From Halopenitus persicus (GTDB lineage Archaea > Halobacteriota > Halobacteria > Halobacteriales > Haloferacaceae), in NCBI RefSeq assembly GCF_900107205.1, contig NZ_FNPC01000006.1, positions 186,001 through 250,000 on the forward strand: a stretch of DNA of 64,000 bases. Direction: 5' to 3'. A program made the translations under genes and the position numbers. Below the pieces are notes generated by a model. It was given only the letters and a program-made list of their open reading frames with translations. It searched no databases and was not told the DNA's origin. Within the stretch, counting starts at the first letter, position 1. Each line of letters opens with the position of its first letter. This document shows, piece by piece, positions 42,670 to 51,583 of the stretch.

Positions 42670-44922
42670 CTACTCCTGCGCGTCGACGACCGCGACGCCG
42701 GCGAGGTTGACGATGTCCTTGACCTCGTCGCCGCGCTGGAGGACGTGGACGGGCTCGTCCATCCCGACGAGCATCGGCCCGATCGCCTCGGCGCCGCCGA
42801 GGCGCTGGAGCAGCTTGTAGCCGATGTTGCCGGACTCGAGGTTCGGGAAGATGAGCACGTTCGCGGGCTCGTCGAGCTCGGAGAACTCGTAGGTGTCCTC
42901 GAGGATCTCCTCGACCACGGCGGTGTCGGCCTGCATCTCGCCGTCGATCGGGAAGTCGACCTCGGGGTCGTCGTGAAGCATCTCGACGGCCTGCCGGGGC
43001 TTGCGGGTGCCCTCGTTCTCGACGCTGCCGAAGTTGGAGTACGACAGCATCGCGGCGCGCGGCTCGACGTTGAACCGGCGGGCCAGCTCGGCGGTGTGTT
43101 TGGTCACCTCCGCGAGCACCTCCTCGTCGGGGTCCTGGTTGACCGTGGTGTCCGCACAGAACACGACCCGGTTTTTAAACGTGAGCAGGTAGACGCCGGC
43201 GACGTGTTCGGTGTCCTCGGCCGAGCCGATCACCTGCAGGGGCGGGCGCAGCGCCGAGGGGTAATGGTGGGTGAGCCCGGTGAGGAGGGCGTCCGCGTCG
43301 CCGCGCTCGACCATCACGCTGCCGAGGTAGTTGGTGTCACGGTGAACCAGCTCGCCGGCTTCGGTCCGGGTGACGCCCTTGCGTTTGCGGATCTCGTGGA
43401 GCCGATCGGCGTACGGCTCGAGGCTGCGCTCGCTGGGGTCGACGATCTCCGGTTCGAAGGAGAGGCCGAGCCGCTGGGCGGTCCGCCGGATCTCGTCGGC
43501 GTCGCCCAGCAGGACCGGCTCGGCGATCCCCTGCTCGGTCAGCTGGTAGGCCGCGCGGATCATCTTCTCGTCGGTGCCCTCCGCGAGCGCGACGCGCTTG
43601 GGGTCGCTTTTCGCCTTGTTCAACACGACGCGCATCATCTCCCGGGACTTGCCGAGCCGGGCCTCGAGGCGCTCGCGGTACTCGTCGATGTCGACCGCGG
43701 TCCGGGCGGCGCCGGAGTCCATCGCGGCCTGCGCGACCGCGGGGGCGACCTCGAAGAGGACGCGCGGGTCGAGCGGCTTCGGAATGAGGTACTCGGGGCC
43801 GAACTGGAGCGGGTCGTCGCCGTAGGCCTTCACGACCGCGTCGGGAACGTCCTGGCGCGCGAGCTCGGCCAGCGCCTCCGCCGCCGCGCGCTTCATCTCC
43901 TCGTTGATCTCGGTCGCGCGGACGTCGAGGGCGCCCCGGAAGAGGAACGGGAAGCCGAGGACGTTGTTCACCTGGTTCGGGTAATCCGACCGGCCGGTCG
44001 CCATGATCACCGTGTCGTCGCGAGCGGCCTTCGCGTCGTCGTAGGTGATCTCCGGGTCCGGGTTGGCCATCGCGAAGAGGATCGGGTCCGCCGCCATCGA
44101 CCGGACCATCTCCTGGGAGACGATCCCGCCGACCGAGAGGCCGGCGAAGACGTCCGCGCCCGCCATGGCGTCCGCCAGATCGCCCTCGGGGACGTCGCGG
44201 GCGAACTGGCGCTTGTACTCGTTGAGCTCGCCGTTCTCCGCCCGTTTCTCGGTGATGATCCCCGAGGAGTCGCACATCGTGATGTTCTCCTTGCGGGCGC
44301 CGAGCGAGACGTAGAAGCGGGCGGTCGCGATCGCGGAGGCGCCGGCCCCGGAGAAGACGATCTCGACGTCCGCGATGTCCTTGCCGGTGACCTCGAGGGC
44401 GTTGAGCAGCGCGGCCCCGGAGATGATCGCGGTGCCGTGCTGGTCGTCGTGGAAGACCGGGATGTCCATCCGCTCGCGGAGCCGGCGCTCGATCTCGAAG
44501 CACTCGGGCGCCTTGATGTCCTCGAGGTTGATCCCGCCGAAGGTCGGCTCCATCGCGGCGACGCTCTCGACGAACGCGTCCGGGTCGGTGATGTCCAGCT
44601 CGACGTCGAAGACGTCGATGTCGGCGAACCGCTTGAAGAGGACGCCCTTCCCCTCCATCACGGGCTTGGAGGCGCCCGCGCCGATGTCGCCGAGCCCGAG
44701 CACCGCCGAGCCGTTCGAGACGACCCCGACGAGGTTCCCCTTCGCGGTGTACTCGAAGATCCGGTCCGGCTCCTCCTCGATGTCCAGACACGGGGCCGCC
44801 ACGCCCGGCGAGTACGCGAGGCTCAGGTCCCGCTGGGTGTTCGTCGGCTTCGTCGTCGCGATCTCGATCTTCCCGGGGGGCTCGCTCCGGTGGTACTCCC
44901 GCGCGTCGTCGTCCATTCCCAT
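42670..44922 (-). CDS. maeB: NADP-dependent malic enzyme, MaeB type with phosphotransacetylase-like domain
   Basis: A 750-residue two-domain protein. Residues 1-430 are malic enzyme, converting malate to pyruvate and CO2: [66 protein letters not shown], and the NADP motif [23 protein letters not shown]. The remaining 320 residues are a phosphotransacetylase-like domain ([67 protein letters not shown]) thought to be regulatory, binding acetyl-CoA. I use the ATG at 44922 rather than the in-frame GTG two codons upstream. Confidence 0.94.
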   Translation of the reverse strand: MGMDDDAREYHRSEPPGKIEIATTKPTNTQRDLSLAYSPGVAAPCLDIEEEPDRIFEYTAKGNLVGVVSNGSAVLGLGDIGAGASKPVMEGKGVLFKRFADIDVFDVELDITDPDAFVESVAAMEPTFGGINLEDIKAPECFEIERRLRERMDIPVFHDDQHGTAIISGAALLNALEVTGKDIADVEIVFSGAGASAIATARFYVSLGARKENITMCDSSGIITEKRAENGELNEYKRQFARDVPEGDLADAMAGADVFAGLSVGGIVSQEMVRSMAADPILFAMANPDPEITYDDAKAARDDTVIMATGRSDYPNQVNNVLGFPFLFRGALDVRATEINEEMKRAAAEALAELARQDVPDAVVKAYGDDPLQFGPEYLIPKPLDPRVLFEVAPAVAQAAMDSGAARTAVDIDEYRERLEARLGKSREMMRVVLNKAKSDPKRVALAEGTDEKMIRAAYQLTEQGIAEPVLLGDADEIRRTAQRLGLSFEPEIVDPSERSLEPYADRLHEIRKRKGVTRTEAGELVHRDTNYLGSVMVERGDADALLTGLTHHYPSALRPPLQVIGSAEDTEHVAGVYLLTFKNRVVFCADTTVNQDPDEEVLAEVTKHTAELARRFNVEPRAAMLSYSNFGSVENEGTRKPRQAVEMLHDDPEVDFPIDGEMQADTAVVEEILEDTYEFSELDEPANVLIFPNLESGNIGYKLLQRLGGAEAIGPMLVGMDEPVHVLQRGDEVKDIVNLAGVAVVDAQE

Positions 44923-44994
44923 ACCCACCGCTTCCGGCGAGCGACCAAAAAGGTAACCGATACCGTCGATATTGAATGACGACGATCGTCGAAG

Positions 44995-46224
44995 TCAGTC
45001 GGCGGCCGAACCGTCATCGACCCAGTCGACCAGCACCGCCTCGAACGGGGCGGAATACTGCATCAGCATCGTCCCGAGGACGCTCATACAGAGCACGTAC
45101 GCGACGGTGAACGCGTAGATCTCGTCCGCGACGGGGGCGGCGAGGCGGGTCCCCTCGGCGATCGCGACCGAGGCGATGATCAGCGAGAACTCCCCGCGGG
45201 TGACCATCCCCAGCCCGACGCGAGTCGACCGACGCACGCCGAGGTCGTAGACGCGCCCGCCGAGGTAGCCGGAGACGAACTTCGTCGGGGCGGTGACCAG
45301 CACCGCGACCGCGACGAGGCCGGCAACGCCGGCGAACAGCGAGGGGTCGGTCACGAGGCCGATCCAGAGGAAGAAGACGGCCGCGAAGGCGTCCCGGATC
45401 GGCTCGAGACGATGTTCGAGTCGGTCGACGTGGCTCGTCGCCGAGAAGGTCATCCCGACGAAGAAGGCCGCCACCGCCTCGCTGACGCCCACCGCGAGCG
45501 CCGCGCCGGCGACGAACACCGTGATACCGATCGCCCGCAGCAGGAAGAACTCGCTCGAGTCGGTCGCGAGCAGCCGCTCGAAGGGGGCGCTCCCGTAGAC
45601 GACGAGCGCGAGCAGCAGGAGGATGAAGCCGATCGAGACGCCGATCGAGGTCGCCGCCGCGCGCAGGTCGCCGCCGCCGAGGACGACCGCGGAGACCACC
45701 GCGAGATAGACGGCGATGAACAGGTCCTCGTAGACGAGCGTGCCGAGGATCGGGCCGGCCTCGTCGTTGGCGATCCAGCCCCGGTCGATCAGCGACTTCG
45801 TGATGATCGCCGACGAGGAGATGTAGACGATCCCCGCGACCAGGAGGGCCGGCAGGAGGGCGCCGAAGAGGACGTAGCCGAGCACGAGGCCGACGCCGAA
45901 GTTGACGACGAGGTCGATCGTGCCGGCGCGGCCGATCCGGTCCTTGCTCTCGATCAGCCGGGCGAGGTTGAACTCCAGCCCGAGGAAGAACAGCAGGAAG
46001 ACGATCCCCAGCTCCGCACCCAGGGAGACGAACGTCGTCTCCTGGACGTACCAGCCGCCGACGATCGGGAGCGAGAGGGTTCCGAGGACGTACGGGCTCA
46101 GCGCCATCCCGGCGAGGATATAAAAGGGGATCACCGACTGGCCGAGCCGGCTCGCGAGCGCCCCCACGAGCGCCGCCGCCGCGAAGAGCACGCCGACCTC
46201 GAACAGCAGCGACTCAGCCGCCAT
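44995..46224 (-). CDS. Cation/proton antiporter (CPA2, KhtU/KefB-like)
   Basis: A 409-residue membrane protein with about 12 helices, MAAESLLFEVGVLFAAAALVGALASRLGQSVIPFYILAGMALSP. LGIVFLLFFLGLEFNLARL, ISSSAIITKSLIDRGW (broken transport helix) and GLGMVTRGEFSLIIASVAIAEG are CPA2 signatures. No C-terminal Rossmann domain is attached. The gene directly upstream, 24 bases away, encodes a separate TrkA-C-domain protein, an arrangement like KhtT-KhtU K+(NH4+)/H+ antiporters. This suggests a role in cytoplasmic K+ and pH balance, important in a salt-in halophile. Confidence 0.9.
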   Translation of the reverse strand: MAAESLLFEVGVLFAAAALVGALASRLGQSVIPFYILAGMALSPYVLGTLSLPIVGGWYVQETTFVSLGAELGIVFLLFFLGLEFNLARLIESKDRIGRAGTIDLVVNFGVGLVLGYVLFGALLPALLVAGIVYISSSAIITKSLIDRGWIANDEAGPILGTLVYEDLFIAVYLAVVSAVVLGGGDLRAAATSIGVSIGFILLLLALVVYGSAPFERLLATDSSEFFLLRAIGITVFVAGAALAVGVSEAVAAFFVGMTFSATSHVDRLEHRLEPIRDAFAAVFFLWIGLVTDPSLFAGVAGLVAVAVLVTAPTKFVSGYLGGRVYDLGVRRSTRVGLGMVTRGEFSLIIASVAIAEGTRLAAPVADEIYAFTVAYVLCMSVLGTMLMQYSAPFEAVLVDWVDDGSAAD

Positions 46225-46248
46225 CCGGAGCCCCCGTCACGGCGGCGA

Positions 46249-46749
46249 TCACCGCTCGTCGACCGGCCGGCCGAGGTGGTCGCCCAGCTCCTCGACGCTC
46301 TCGCGGTCGCCGACGACGATGAGGGTGTCGCCGACCGCGAGTTCGGTGTCCGGGCCGGGGCTGGCGATGACCTCCGACTCGCCCCGCTGGATCGTCACGA
46401 CCGATGCGCCCGTCTCGGCGCGAAAGTCCATCTCCGCGAGCGTCTGCCCCACGACCGGGGAGCCCTCCGTGACCTCGAACCACTCCAGCATCGCGCCGCC
46501 GGGCAGCATCGCCTCCTGGACGTCGTGCTCGACGGGCTGGAAGTACGCCCCCTCCAGGATCGTCCCGACGGTGCGGGCCAGCTGGTCGGGGAGGTCGAAG
46601 AGCTTCTCGGAGTCGGCGTCCGGGCTCGGTCTTTTATAAACCTCCCGGCGGCCGCTGTTGTGCGTCAAGATTACGAGCGTCTCCCCGTCGCCGAGGTCGA
46701 TCTCGTGTTTCTTCCCGACGCCGGGAAGTTCGGTCTCGGAAACCGTCAT
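46249..46749 (-). CDS. TrkA-C domain antiporter regulator (KhtT-like)
   Basis: A 166-residue soluble protein. The N-terminal part (MTVSETELPGVGKKHEIDLGDGETLVILTHNSGRREVYKRP) matches KhtT-type N-domains. The C-terminal RCK_C/TrkA-C domain reads EWFEVTEGSPVVGQTLAEMDFRAETGASVVTIQRGESEVIASPGPDTELAVGDTLIVVGDRESVEEL. In Bacillus KhtTU the KhtT subunit senses pH or c-di-AMP and gates KhtU. The same gene order and 24-base spacing here suggest the same job. The start at 46749 follows the conserved N-terminus. Confidence 0.9.
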   Translation of the reverse strand: MTVSETELPGVGKKHEIDLGDGETLVILTHNSGRREVYKRPSPDADSEKLFDLPDQLARTVGTILEGAYFQPVEHDVQEAMLPGGAMLEWFEVTEGSPVVGQTLAEMDFRAETGASVVTIQRGESEVIASPGPDTELAVGDTLIVVGDRESVEELGDHLGRPVDER

Positions 46750-46829
46750 TGGGTGATCGTTGGACGAAGGACGTATAAAGGGACGCGGTCCGGCGCGGAC
46801 GGAGGGCGATTCGACGGCGGTCGGATCGT

Positions 46830-47171
46830 CTAGGAGGAGATGTAGCCGAGCAACTGCGCCACCACGTCCTCGGTGCGTTCGTCGACGAGAGTTGCCATAT
46901 GCAGCTCCACCGCGGCGGCACTGTTGAGAGTGGCGAGCGACCACGGGAGAACGTGGCTCCGGTCCCCGAGCGGATCGCCCTCGTAGTCGTCATCCCGGAG
47001 CGTGAGCGACTCCTCGTGGTAGGTCTTCGTCGAGATCAGGACCGTGATGAGCTGGGTCCCGTGGGTGGAAAACTGCGGGGTCCCGAGAACGAGCAGTGGA
47101 CGTCCCTTGTCCGAGAGCGGATCGGTCCCCCAGACGATATCTCCCCGTTCCAAGTCCTCGAACGCGGTCAC
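46830..47171 (-). CDS. PemK/MazF-like toxin
   Basis: A 113-residue protein of the PemK/MazF endoribonuclease fold. The signature beta-barrel segment is FEDLERGDIVWGTDPLSDKGRPLLVLGTPQF, followed by QLITVLISTKTYHEESLTLRDDDY, SHVLPWSLATLNSAAAVELHMATL and a C-terminal helix (TEDVVAQLLGYIS). Known members cut mRNA at short motifs. Its start overlaps the upstream winged-helix gene stop by four bases, a typical toxin-antitoxin layout. The partner is a winged helix rather than a MazE/AbrB-fold protein. Confidence 0.85.
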   Translation of the reverse strand: MTAFEDLERGDIVWGTDPLSDKGRPLLVLGTPQFSTHGTQLITVLISTKTYHEESLTLRDDDYEGDPLGDRSHVLPWSLATLNSAAAVELHMATLVDERTEDVVAQLLGYISS

Positions 47172-47527
47172 TCCACCGGCTCCATCTCGTCGGTTTTCAG
47201 CTCGTCGAGGCGCTCCTCGCCGTACTGCTCGTCCGCAGTCTCGTGGTGTCGGTGCAGCCGATAGGCGGCTTGGAGCCGGTCCTCGTCGTCCGTGATCGCC
47301 CAGTACGGGCGCTTGTGCCGGACGAGCCCTCGTTCCTTCAGTCGCGAAAGGATCGCGCTAACGGCGTCCGTCTCCAACTCGAGTCGGTCGGCGATCGTCG
47401 CTGCCTTCCACGCACGGTCGTCGTGCTCGTCGAGGAACAGCACGATCCGCTCGGTGTCATTTCGTTCCGCGAATTCGTCGGCGTCGGCGTCTTCGAATTC
47501 GTCAATATCGATGGCCCCGCTCGACAT
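47168..47527 (-). CDS. Winged-helix partner of the PemK-like toxin
   Basis: A 119-residue protein with an acidic N-terminus (MSSGAIDIDEFEDADADEF) and a MarR-like winged helix (TERIVLFLDEHDDRAWKAATIADRLELETDAVSAILSRLKERGLVRHKRPYWAITDDEDRL). A charged helical tail follows. Coupling by ATGA overlap to the PemK-like gene makes it the candidate antitoxin and autorepressor. The ATG at 47527 is preferred over the one at 47554 because a TATA-like AAATAGC lies about 37-40 bases ahead of it and would start transcription between the two. Confidence 0.75.
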   Translation of the reverse strand: MSSGAIDIDEFEDADADEFAERNDTERIVLFLDEHDDRAWKAATIADRLELETDAVSAILSRLKERGLVRHKRPYWAITDDEDRLQAAYRLHRHHETADEQYGEERLDELKTDEMEPVE

Positions 47528-47628
47528 AGCGGAGTGTTGGTACCGTTGGAACATAGCTATTTGGGACGTTTGTTACGCGAAGCGGACCCCAACGCAGCCG
47601 ACCGGTCACTCCGGAGCCGCGACCACGG

Positions 47629-48270
47629 TCAGCCCAGAACCGCGACCACGGTCCAGATCCCCGTCGCGGCGAACAGCGGGATCGTGAGGTTGTCGTCGAC
47701 GGGTTGGCCGCGGATCAGCGCCGGAAGCCCGTCGGCGATCGTCGCGCCGACGGCGCCCACGACCGCCGCGAGGACGCCGACGCGGGTCCCGAACGCCGGC
47801 ACCGTGATCGGGACCGCCACCGCCACGCAGACGAGGAAGGTGACGACCCAGACCGCGGGGCGTTTGGACTCGTCGGCCGCGTTGGTCCCGAGCGCGCCGC
47901 TCACCGGGTCGCCGAGCGCCAGCATCCACATCGTGGGGATGGCGATCGATGGGGGAAACCAGACCACGACGCCGGTCATGCTCAGCTGATACAGGGCGTA
48001 GCCGGCGACGTTGTCCCGCTCGTAGGGGCGCGTCAGCGTCCGAAAGACCGCGTGGTCGAGCCCGACCACGAGTCGCAGGAACTCGAGGATCGCGACGACC
48101 AGCAGGCCGGCACCCAGAAGGATCCGCGTCCCCGTCCAGTCGATCCACCCCAGCAGGTACGGCGCGACGTAAAAGGCCCCGCCCGCGTGGACGAGCCGGC
48201 GCTCGAGCTCGATCCGGTCGCGCCAGTTCGCCGAGTCCGATCCGGATCCGTCGGGGCGGGGGACCGGCAT
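47629..48270 (-). CDS. Dolichol kinase-like (CTP-dependent) membrane protein
   Basis: A 213-residue membrane protein with about six helices, of the dolichol kinase/phosphatidate cytidylyltransferase superfamily. Diagnostic parts are WRDRIELERRLVHAGGAFYVAPYLLG near the N-terminus, LALGDPVSGALG with the conserved GD, and GAVGATIADGLPALIRGQPVDDNLTIPLFAATGIW. In archaea such proteins likely phosphorylate dolichol or handle lipid head groups for N-glycosylation. It begins five bases after glyS ends, so it shares its operon. Confidence 0.82.
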   Translation of the reverse strand: MPVPRPDGSGSDSANWRDRIELERRLVHAGGAFYVAPYLLGWIDWTGTRILLGAGLLVVAILEFLRLVVGLDHAVFRTLTRPYERDNVAGYALYQLSMTGVVVWFPPSIAIPTMWMLALGDPVSGALGTNAADESKRPAVWVVTFLVCVAVAVPITVPAFGTRVGVLAAVVGAVGATIADGLPALIRGQPVDDNLTIPLFAATGIWTVVAVLG

Positions 48271-48275
48271 CCGCC

Positions 48276-50072
48276 TCAGGCGGCCTCGACGTCCGTTTCG
48301 ACCGGGTCGTGGCGGTCCAGGAGGTCCTCGAAGCTCGCCGTGCCGTCGTCGCCGAGCAGGGCCGCCAGCTCGTCGGCCAGATCCGCGACCGGAACCCGGA
48401 CCTGCCGCGCCGCGTCGCGCTCGCGGACGGTGACCGAATCGGGATCCTCGCCCTCGAGCCCGTCGCGGTCGACCGTGACGCAGAACGGCGTGCCGATCTC
48501 GTCCTGTCGCCGGTAGCGCCGGCCGATGGAGCCGGAGTCGTCGTGTGCCACCGAGAGCCCGTGTACGCGGAGGTCGTCGGCGAGCCGCTCGGCGAGGTCG
48601 ACCAGGCGGTCGTCGTTGCTCACCAGCGGGAAGACGGCGACGTCGATCGGCGCGATCTCCGGGGCGAGATCGAGGTAGGTACGCTCCTCGCCGTCGATCT
48701 CGTCGACGGTGTACGCGTGCGCCAGGATCGTCTGGACGATCCGGCCGATCCCGAACGAGGGCTCGATGACGTGCGGGATCACGTGCTCGCCCGATTCCGT
48801 CTCCGTCTCGATCGAGAAGTTCGCGACGTCGGCATCGACCGAGACCGCGTCGCCGTCGTCCAGCTCGACGGTCACCGTCTCGGCGTCGAAGGCGTCCGGA
48901 TCACGCTCGGCGAGGGATTCGAGGGCGTCGGCGACCGCGCCGGCCTGCCCGCCGAACTCGGGGCCGAGCACGGACATGTCGGGATCGACCGTCGCCCGCT
49001 CGACCGTCCTCGGCTCGTCGTACCGCTTGAACACCGTGAAGGAGTCGTCGGCGTGTTCGTCGTGTTTCGAGAGGTCGTAGTTGCCCCGGTCGGCGAAGCC
49101 GGCGATCTCGATCCAGTCGCCGTCGACCTCGCTTTCGGCGTCCCAGCAGTCGGCCGCGTAGTGGGCGCGCTCGCCCGAGAGATGCTGCCGGAAGCGGAAC
49201 CGGTCCATGTCCACGCCGACCCGCTCGTACCACTCCTGCGCGACGCCGAGGTAGTAGCCGACCCACGCCGAGCCGATGACGCCCTCGTCGACCGCCTCGC
49301 CGACCGTCGTCTCGAGGTAGTCCCCGTCGTCGGCCTCCTGTTCGGCGGCGGGGTAGAGCCGCACCTCGACGTCGGCGACGCGATGGATCGGCGGGTCGTC
49401 GTCCTCGGGGTCGATGAACTGTTCGAGCTCGGCCTGGGTGAACTCCCGGAGCCGCAGGAGGCCGCCACGCGGCGAGATCTCGTTGCGATAGGCCGGGCCG
49501 ATCTGGGTGACCCCGAACGGGAGCTGCCCGCGGGCGTACTCCTTGAGCCGCGGGAACTCCACGAAGATCCCCTGGGCGGTCTCGGGACGGAGGTAGCCGG
49601 GCTGTGCGTCGCCGGGGCCGATGTTCGTGGCGAACATCAGGTTGAAGTCCTCGACGTCCTGCCCGGCAAGCGGCGTGCCGCAGGCGGGACAGACGACGTC
49701 GTGGTCGCGGATGAGCATCTCGACCTCCGAGCCGGGCAGCGCCTCCGCGTCGGCGATCGACGTGGCGTCCTCGACGAGGTGGTCGGCGCGGTGGGAGACC
49801 CCGCACTCGCCGCACTCGACGAGCATGTCGTCGAACCCCTCGAGGTGCCCGGAGGCCTCGAAGACGGGCTCCGGCATCACGGTCGGGGCCTCGATCTCGT
49901 GGTTGCCCTCCTTGAGGGTGAACCGGTCGCGCCAGGCGTCCTCGAGGTTCCGCTTGAGCGCGGCGCCGCGCGGGCCGAAGGTGTAGAACCCGGCGGTGCC
50001 GCCGTAGGCGCCGTTGGAGCCGAAGAAGAACCCGCGGCGCTTGGCCAGCTCGACGAGCTCGCGGCCGGCCAT
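48276..50072 (-). CDS. glyS: Glycyl-tRNA synthetase
   Basis: A 598-residue class II synthetase (alpha2 type) that charges tRNA-Gly. Motif 1 and N-terminal: AKRRGFFFGSNGAYGGTAGFYTFGPRGAALKRNLEDAWRDRF. A zinc-ribbon-like insert carries CGECGVSHRADH with VVCPACGTPLAG. Motif 2 is YRNEISPRGGLLRLREFTQAELEQF and motif 3 VIEPSFGIGRIVQTILAH. The C-terminal anticodon-binding domain has LAPEIAPIDVAVFPLVSND and GSIGRRYRRQDEIGTPFCVTVD. It lies 3 bases after the CBS protein gene and 5 before the kinase-like gene, in a three-gene operon. Confidence 0.96.
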   Translation of the reverse strand: MAGRELVELAKRRGFFFGSNGAYGGTAGFYTFGPRGAALKRNLEDAWRDRFTLKEGNHEIEAPTVMPEPVFEASGHLEGFDDMLVECGECGVSHRADHLVEDATSIADAEALPGSEVEMLIRDHDVVCPACGTPLAGQDVEDFNLMFATNIGPGDAQPGYLRPETAQGIFVEFPRLKEYARGQLPFGVTQIGPAYRNEISPRGGLLRLREFTQAELEQFIDPEDDDPPIHRVADVEVRLYPAAEQEADDGDYLETTVGEAVDEGVIGSAWVGYYLGVAQEWYERVGVDMDRFRFRQHLSGERAHYAADCWDAESEVDGDWIEIAGFADRGNYDLSKHDEHADDSFTVFKRYDEPRTVERATVDPDMSVLGPEFGGQAGAVADALESLAERDPDAFDAETVTVELDDGDAVSVDADVANFSIETETESGEHVIPHVIEPSFGIGRIVQTILAHAYTVDEIDGEERTYLDLAPEIAPIDVAVFPLVSNDDRLVDLAERLADDLRVHGLSVAHDDSGSIGRRYRRQDEIGTPFCVTVDRDGLEGEDPDSVTVRERDAARQVRVPVADLADELAALLGDDGTASFEDLLDRHDPVETDVEAA

Positions 50073-50075
50073 CGC

Positions 50076-50924
50076 TTACAGCCCCTCCAGCAGGTCGACG
50101 TCGCGGACGATCCCCACGAGTTCGCCGCCGCTGACGAGCGGGATCTGCTCGACGTCGTTCGAGATCATCTCGCGGGCGGTCTCCGCGGCGGTCCGGCGCC
50201 CCGAGACCGTCACGACGTCGGCGGTCATGAACTCGCTGGTCGGGCCCAGCGGAAGCTCGACGTTGCGCGTCGGGAGGTAGCGGTTGCCGACCGCCTTGAT
50301 CCCCTCCCAGGCCCAGTCGTCGTCCTGGTCGGCGAAGCTGTCGCCGGTCCCCTCCTCGCCCTCGACGACGCGAGCGACCTCGAGGACGTCGACCTCGGTG
50401 AGGATCCCCGCCATCGTCGCGTCGTCGTCGAGCACCACCGCGTACGGAACCGCCGAGAGGCCGATCTCGCGTTCGGCCACCGGCAGCGGCGTGTCGACGT
50501 GGGTGGCGTTGACCTCCCGCGTCGCGAGATCTCCGACCGCGGCGTCCCCGTCGACGTCGCCGCGGGCGATCGCCCGAACCACGTCGGTCACGGTGAGGAT
50601 GCCCTCGAGCGCGTCGCCGTCGACGACCGGCAGCCGGCGCGCGTTCTCGGCGACCATCACGGCCGCGGCCGCGCGGATGTCCGCGTCGGCGCCGGTCGTC
50701 GGGACCTCCCGCATCAGCATCGCGAGCTGGTCCTCGTCGGGATGGTCGATCAGGTCGTCACGCGAGACCAGCCCGCGGTAGACCTCGCCGCCCTCCGTTC
50801 CCTTGACGACGGGGACCGAGGAGAAGCCGTGGTCCTGGATGTACTCGAGGACGTCGTCCCTCGTCCCGGGGATCTCGACGACCACGAGCTCCGAGCGCGG
50901 CGTCATCGCGTCAGCTACGTTCAT
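50076..50924 (-). CDS. Protein with four CBS domains
   Basis: A 282-residue protein made of tandem CBS domains that probably binds adenine nucleotides or SAM as a sensor. The domains begin MNVADAMTPRSELVVVEIPGTRDDVLEYI; TGADADIRAAAAVMVAENARRLPVVDGDALEGILTVTDVVRAIA; EVNATHVDTPLPVAEREIGLSAVPYAVVLDDDATMAGILTEVDVLEVA; and EFMTADVVTVSGRRTAAETAREMISNDVEQIPLVSGGELVGIVRDVDLLEGL. It is first in the operon with glyS. A TATA-like AGTATACAAG lies about 28 bases before the ATG, suggesting a leaderless message. Confidence 0.9.
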   Translation of the reverse strand: MNVADAMTPRSELVVVEIPGTRDDVLEYIQDHGFSSVPVVKGTEGGEVYRGLVSRDDLIDHPDEDQLAMLMREVPTTGADADIRAAAAVMVAENARRLPVVDGDALEGILTVTDVVRAIARGDVDGDAAVGDLATREVNATHVDTPLPVAEREIGLSAVPYAVVLDDDATMAGILTEVDVLEVARVVEGEEGTGDSFADQDDDWAWEGIKAVGNRYLPTRNVELPLGPTSEFMTADVVTVSGRRTAAETAREMISNDVEQIPLVSGGELVGIVRDVDLLEGL

Positions 50925-51228
50925 AGGGCGCCTTTCGCCACCGTACCTCTTGTATACTGCGAAGGGCTCCCGGCGGCAGACCGGGAACGGACGGTCGACG
51001 TCGGATCCCGCACCGACCGTTCGATCAGACAGGCGACGTGGTTCGGCCGATACCGGCTCCGCCGGCCGGAATCAGTTTCTATATTACCCCCCGAATCGAC
51101 TCGAACATAGACATACACCCACTTCAAAAGCGGATCGATCGTCGTTCGTCCATCACGATCGTGTATAACACCGCGGTTCGGGGATTCAGTTCGATGAGTT
51201 TATATGTGAGTGCGAACTGATGTCAATC
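50925..51228. other. 304-base gap with divergent promoters
   Basis: It holds the minus-strand promoter of the CBS gene (TATA-like near 50952), a CACGATCGTG palindrome at 51154-51163 and TTTATATG near 51198-51205, which would start the plus-strand message at or near the next ATG. Nothing else is recognised. Confidence 0.5.
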
Positions 51229-51453
51229 ATGTCACGGAGTTCCACTCCCTGGGACGAGCCGGACACCGAACCACGCGACCCGCCGCTGCCGCAGGCGCGG
51301 GACGCGCTCGAGCCGGTGTCGTCGCCGGACGTAATGGCGTCGGTCGACGCCACCCCGTCCCGGTCGGAGTTCGTCATCGCGGACGTCTCCCGCGAGGACG
51401 CGTGGATGTCGGTCGAGGAGACCGACGCCCCGGTCCTCGAGGAGTGGTGCTGA
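51229..51453 (+). CDS. Small acidic haloarchaeal protein
   Basis: A 74-residue protein, MSRSSTPWDEPDTEPRDPPLPQARDALEPVSSPDVMASVDATPSRSEFVIADVSREDAWMSVEETDAPVLEEWC. The second half (FVIADVSREDAWMSVEETDAPVLEEW) is like many small conserved haloarchaeal proteins. Function is unknown. An upstream ATG at 51220 is in frame. The TATA-like TTTATATG 26-30 bases before 51229 fits a leaderless start there. Confidence 0.65.
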   Translation: MSRSSTPWDEPDTEPRDPPLPQARDALEPVSSPDVMASVDATPSRSEFVIADVSREDAWMSVEETDAPVLEEWC

Positions 51454-51583
51454 CGCTCCGCTAGCGGTCGCGTCGCTCCGCGGCCACCGGTCGCGTCGCT
51501 CCGCAGTCACCGGCCGGTCACGGTCGAGTCGCCTCGCGGTCCGCGGCCGGCCAGCGGTCCGCGAACTCGGATTTCTCGCGCCT

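Noticed and set aside
48276-51110. Plus-strand open frame of more than 1000 codons opposite glyS and the CBS gene
   Set aside because: A by-product of high GC. Its product is Arg/Gly/Val-rich without domains, whereas the minus-strand genes have full motif sets.
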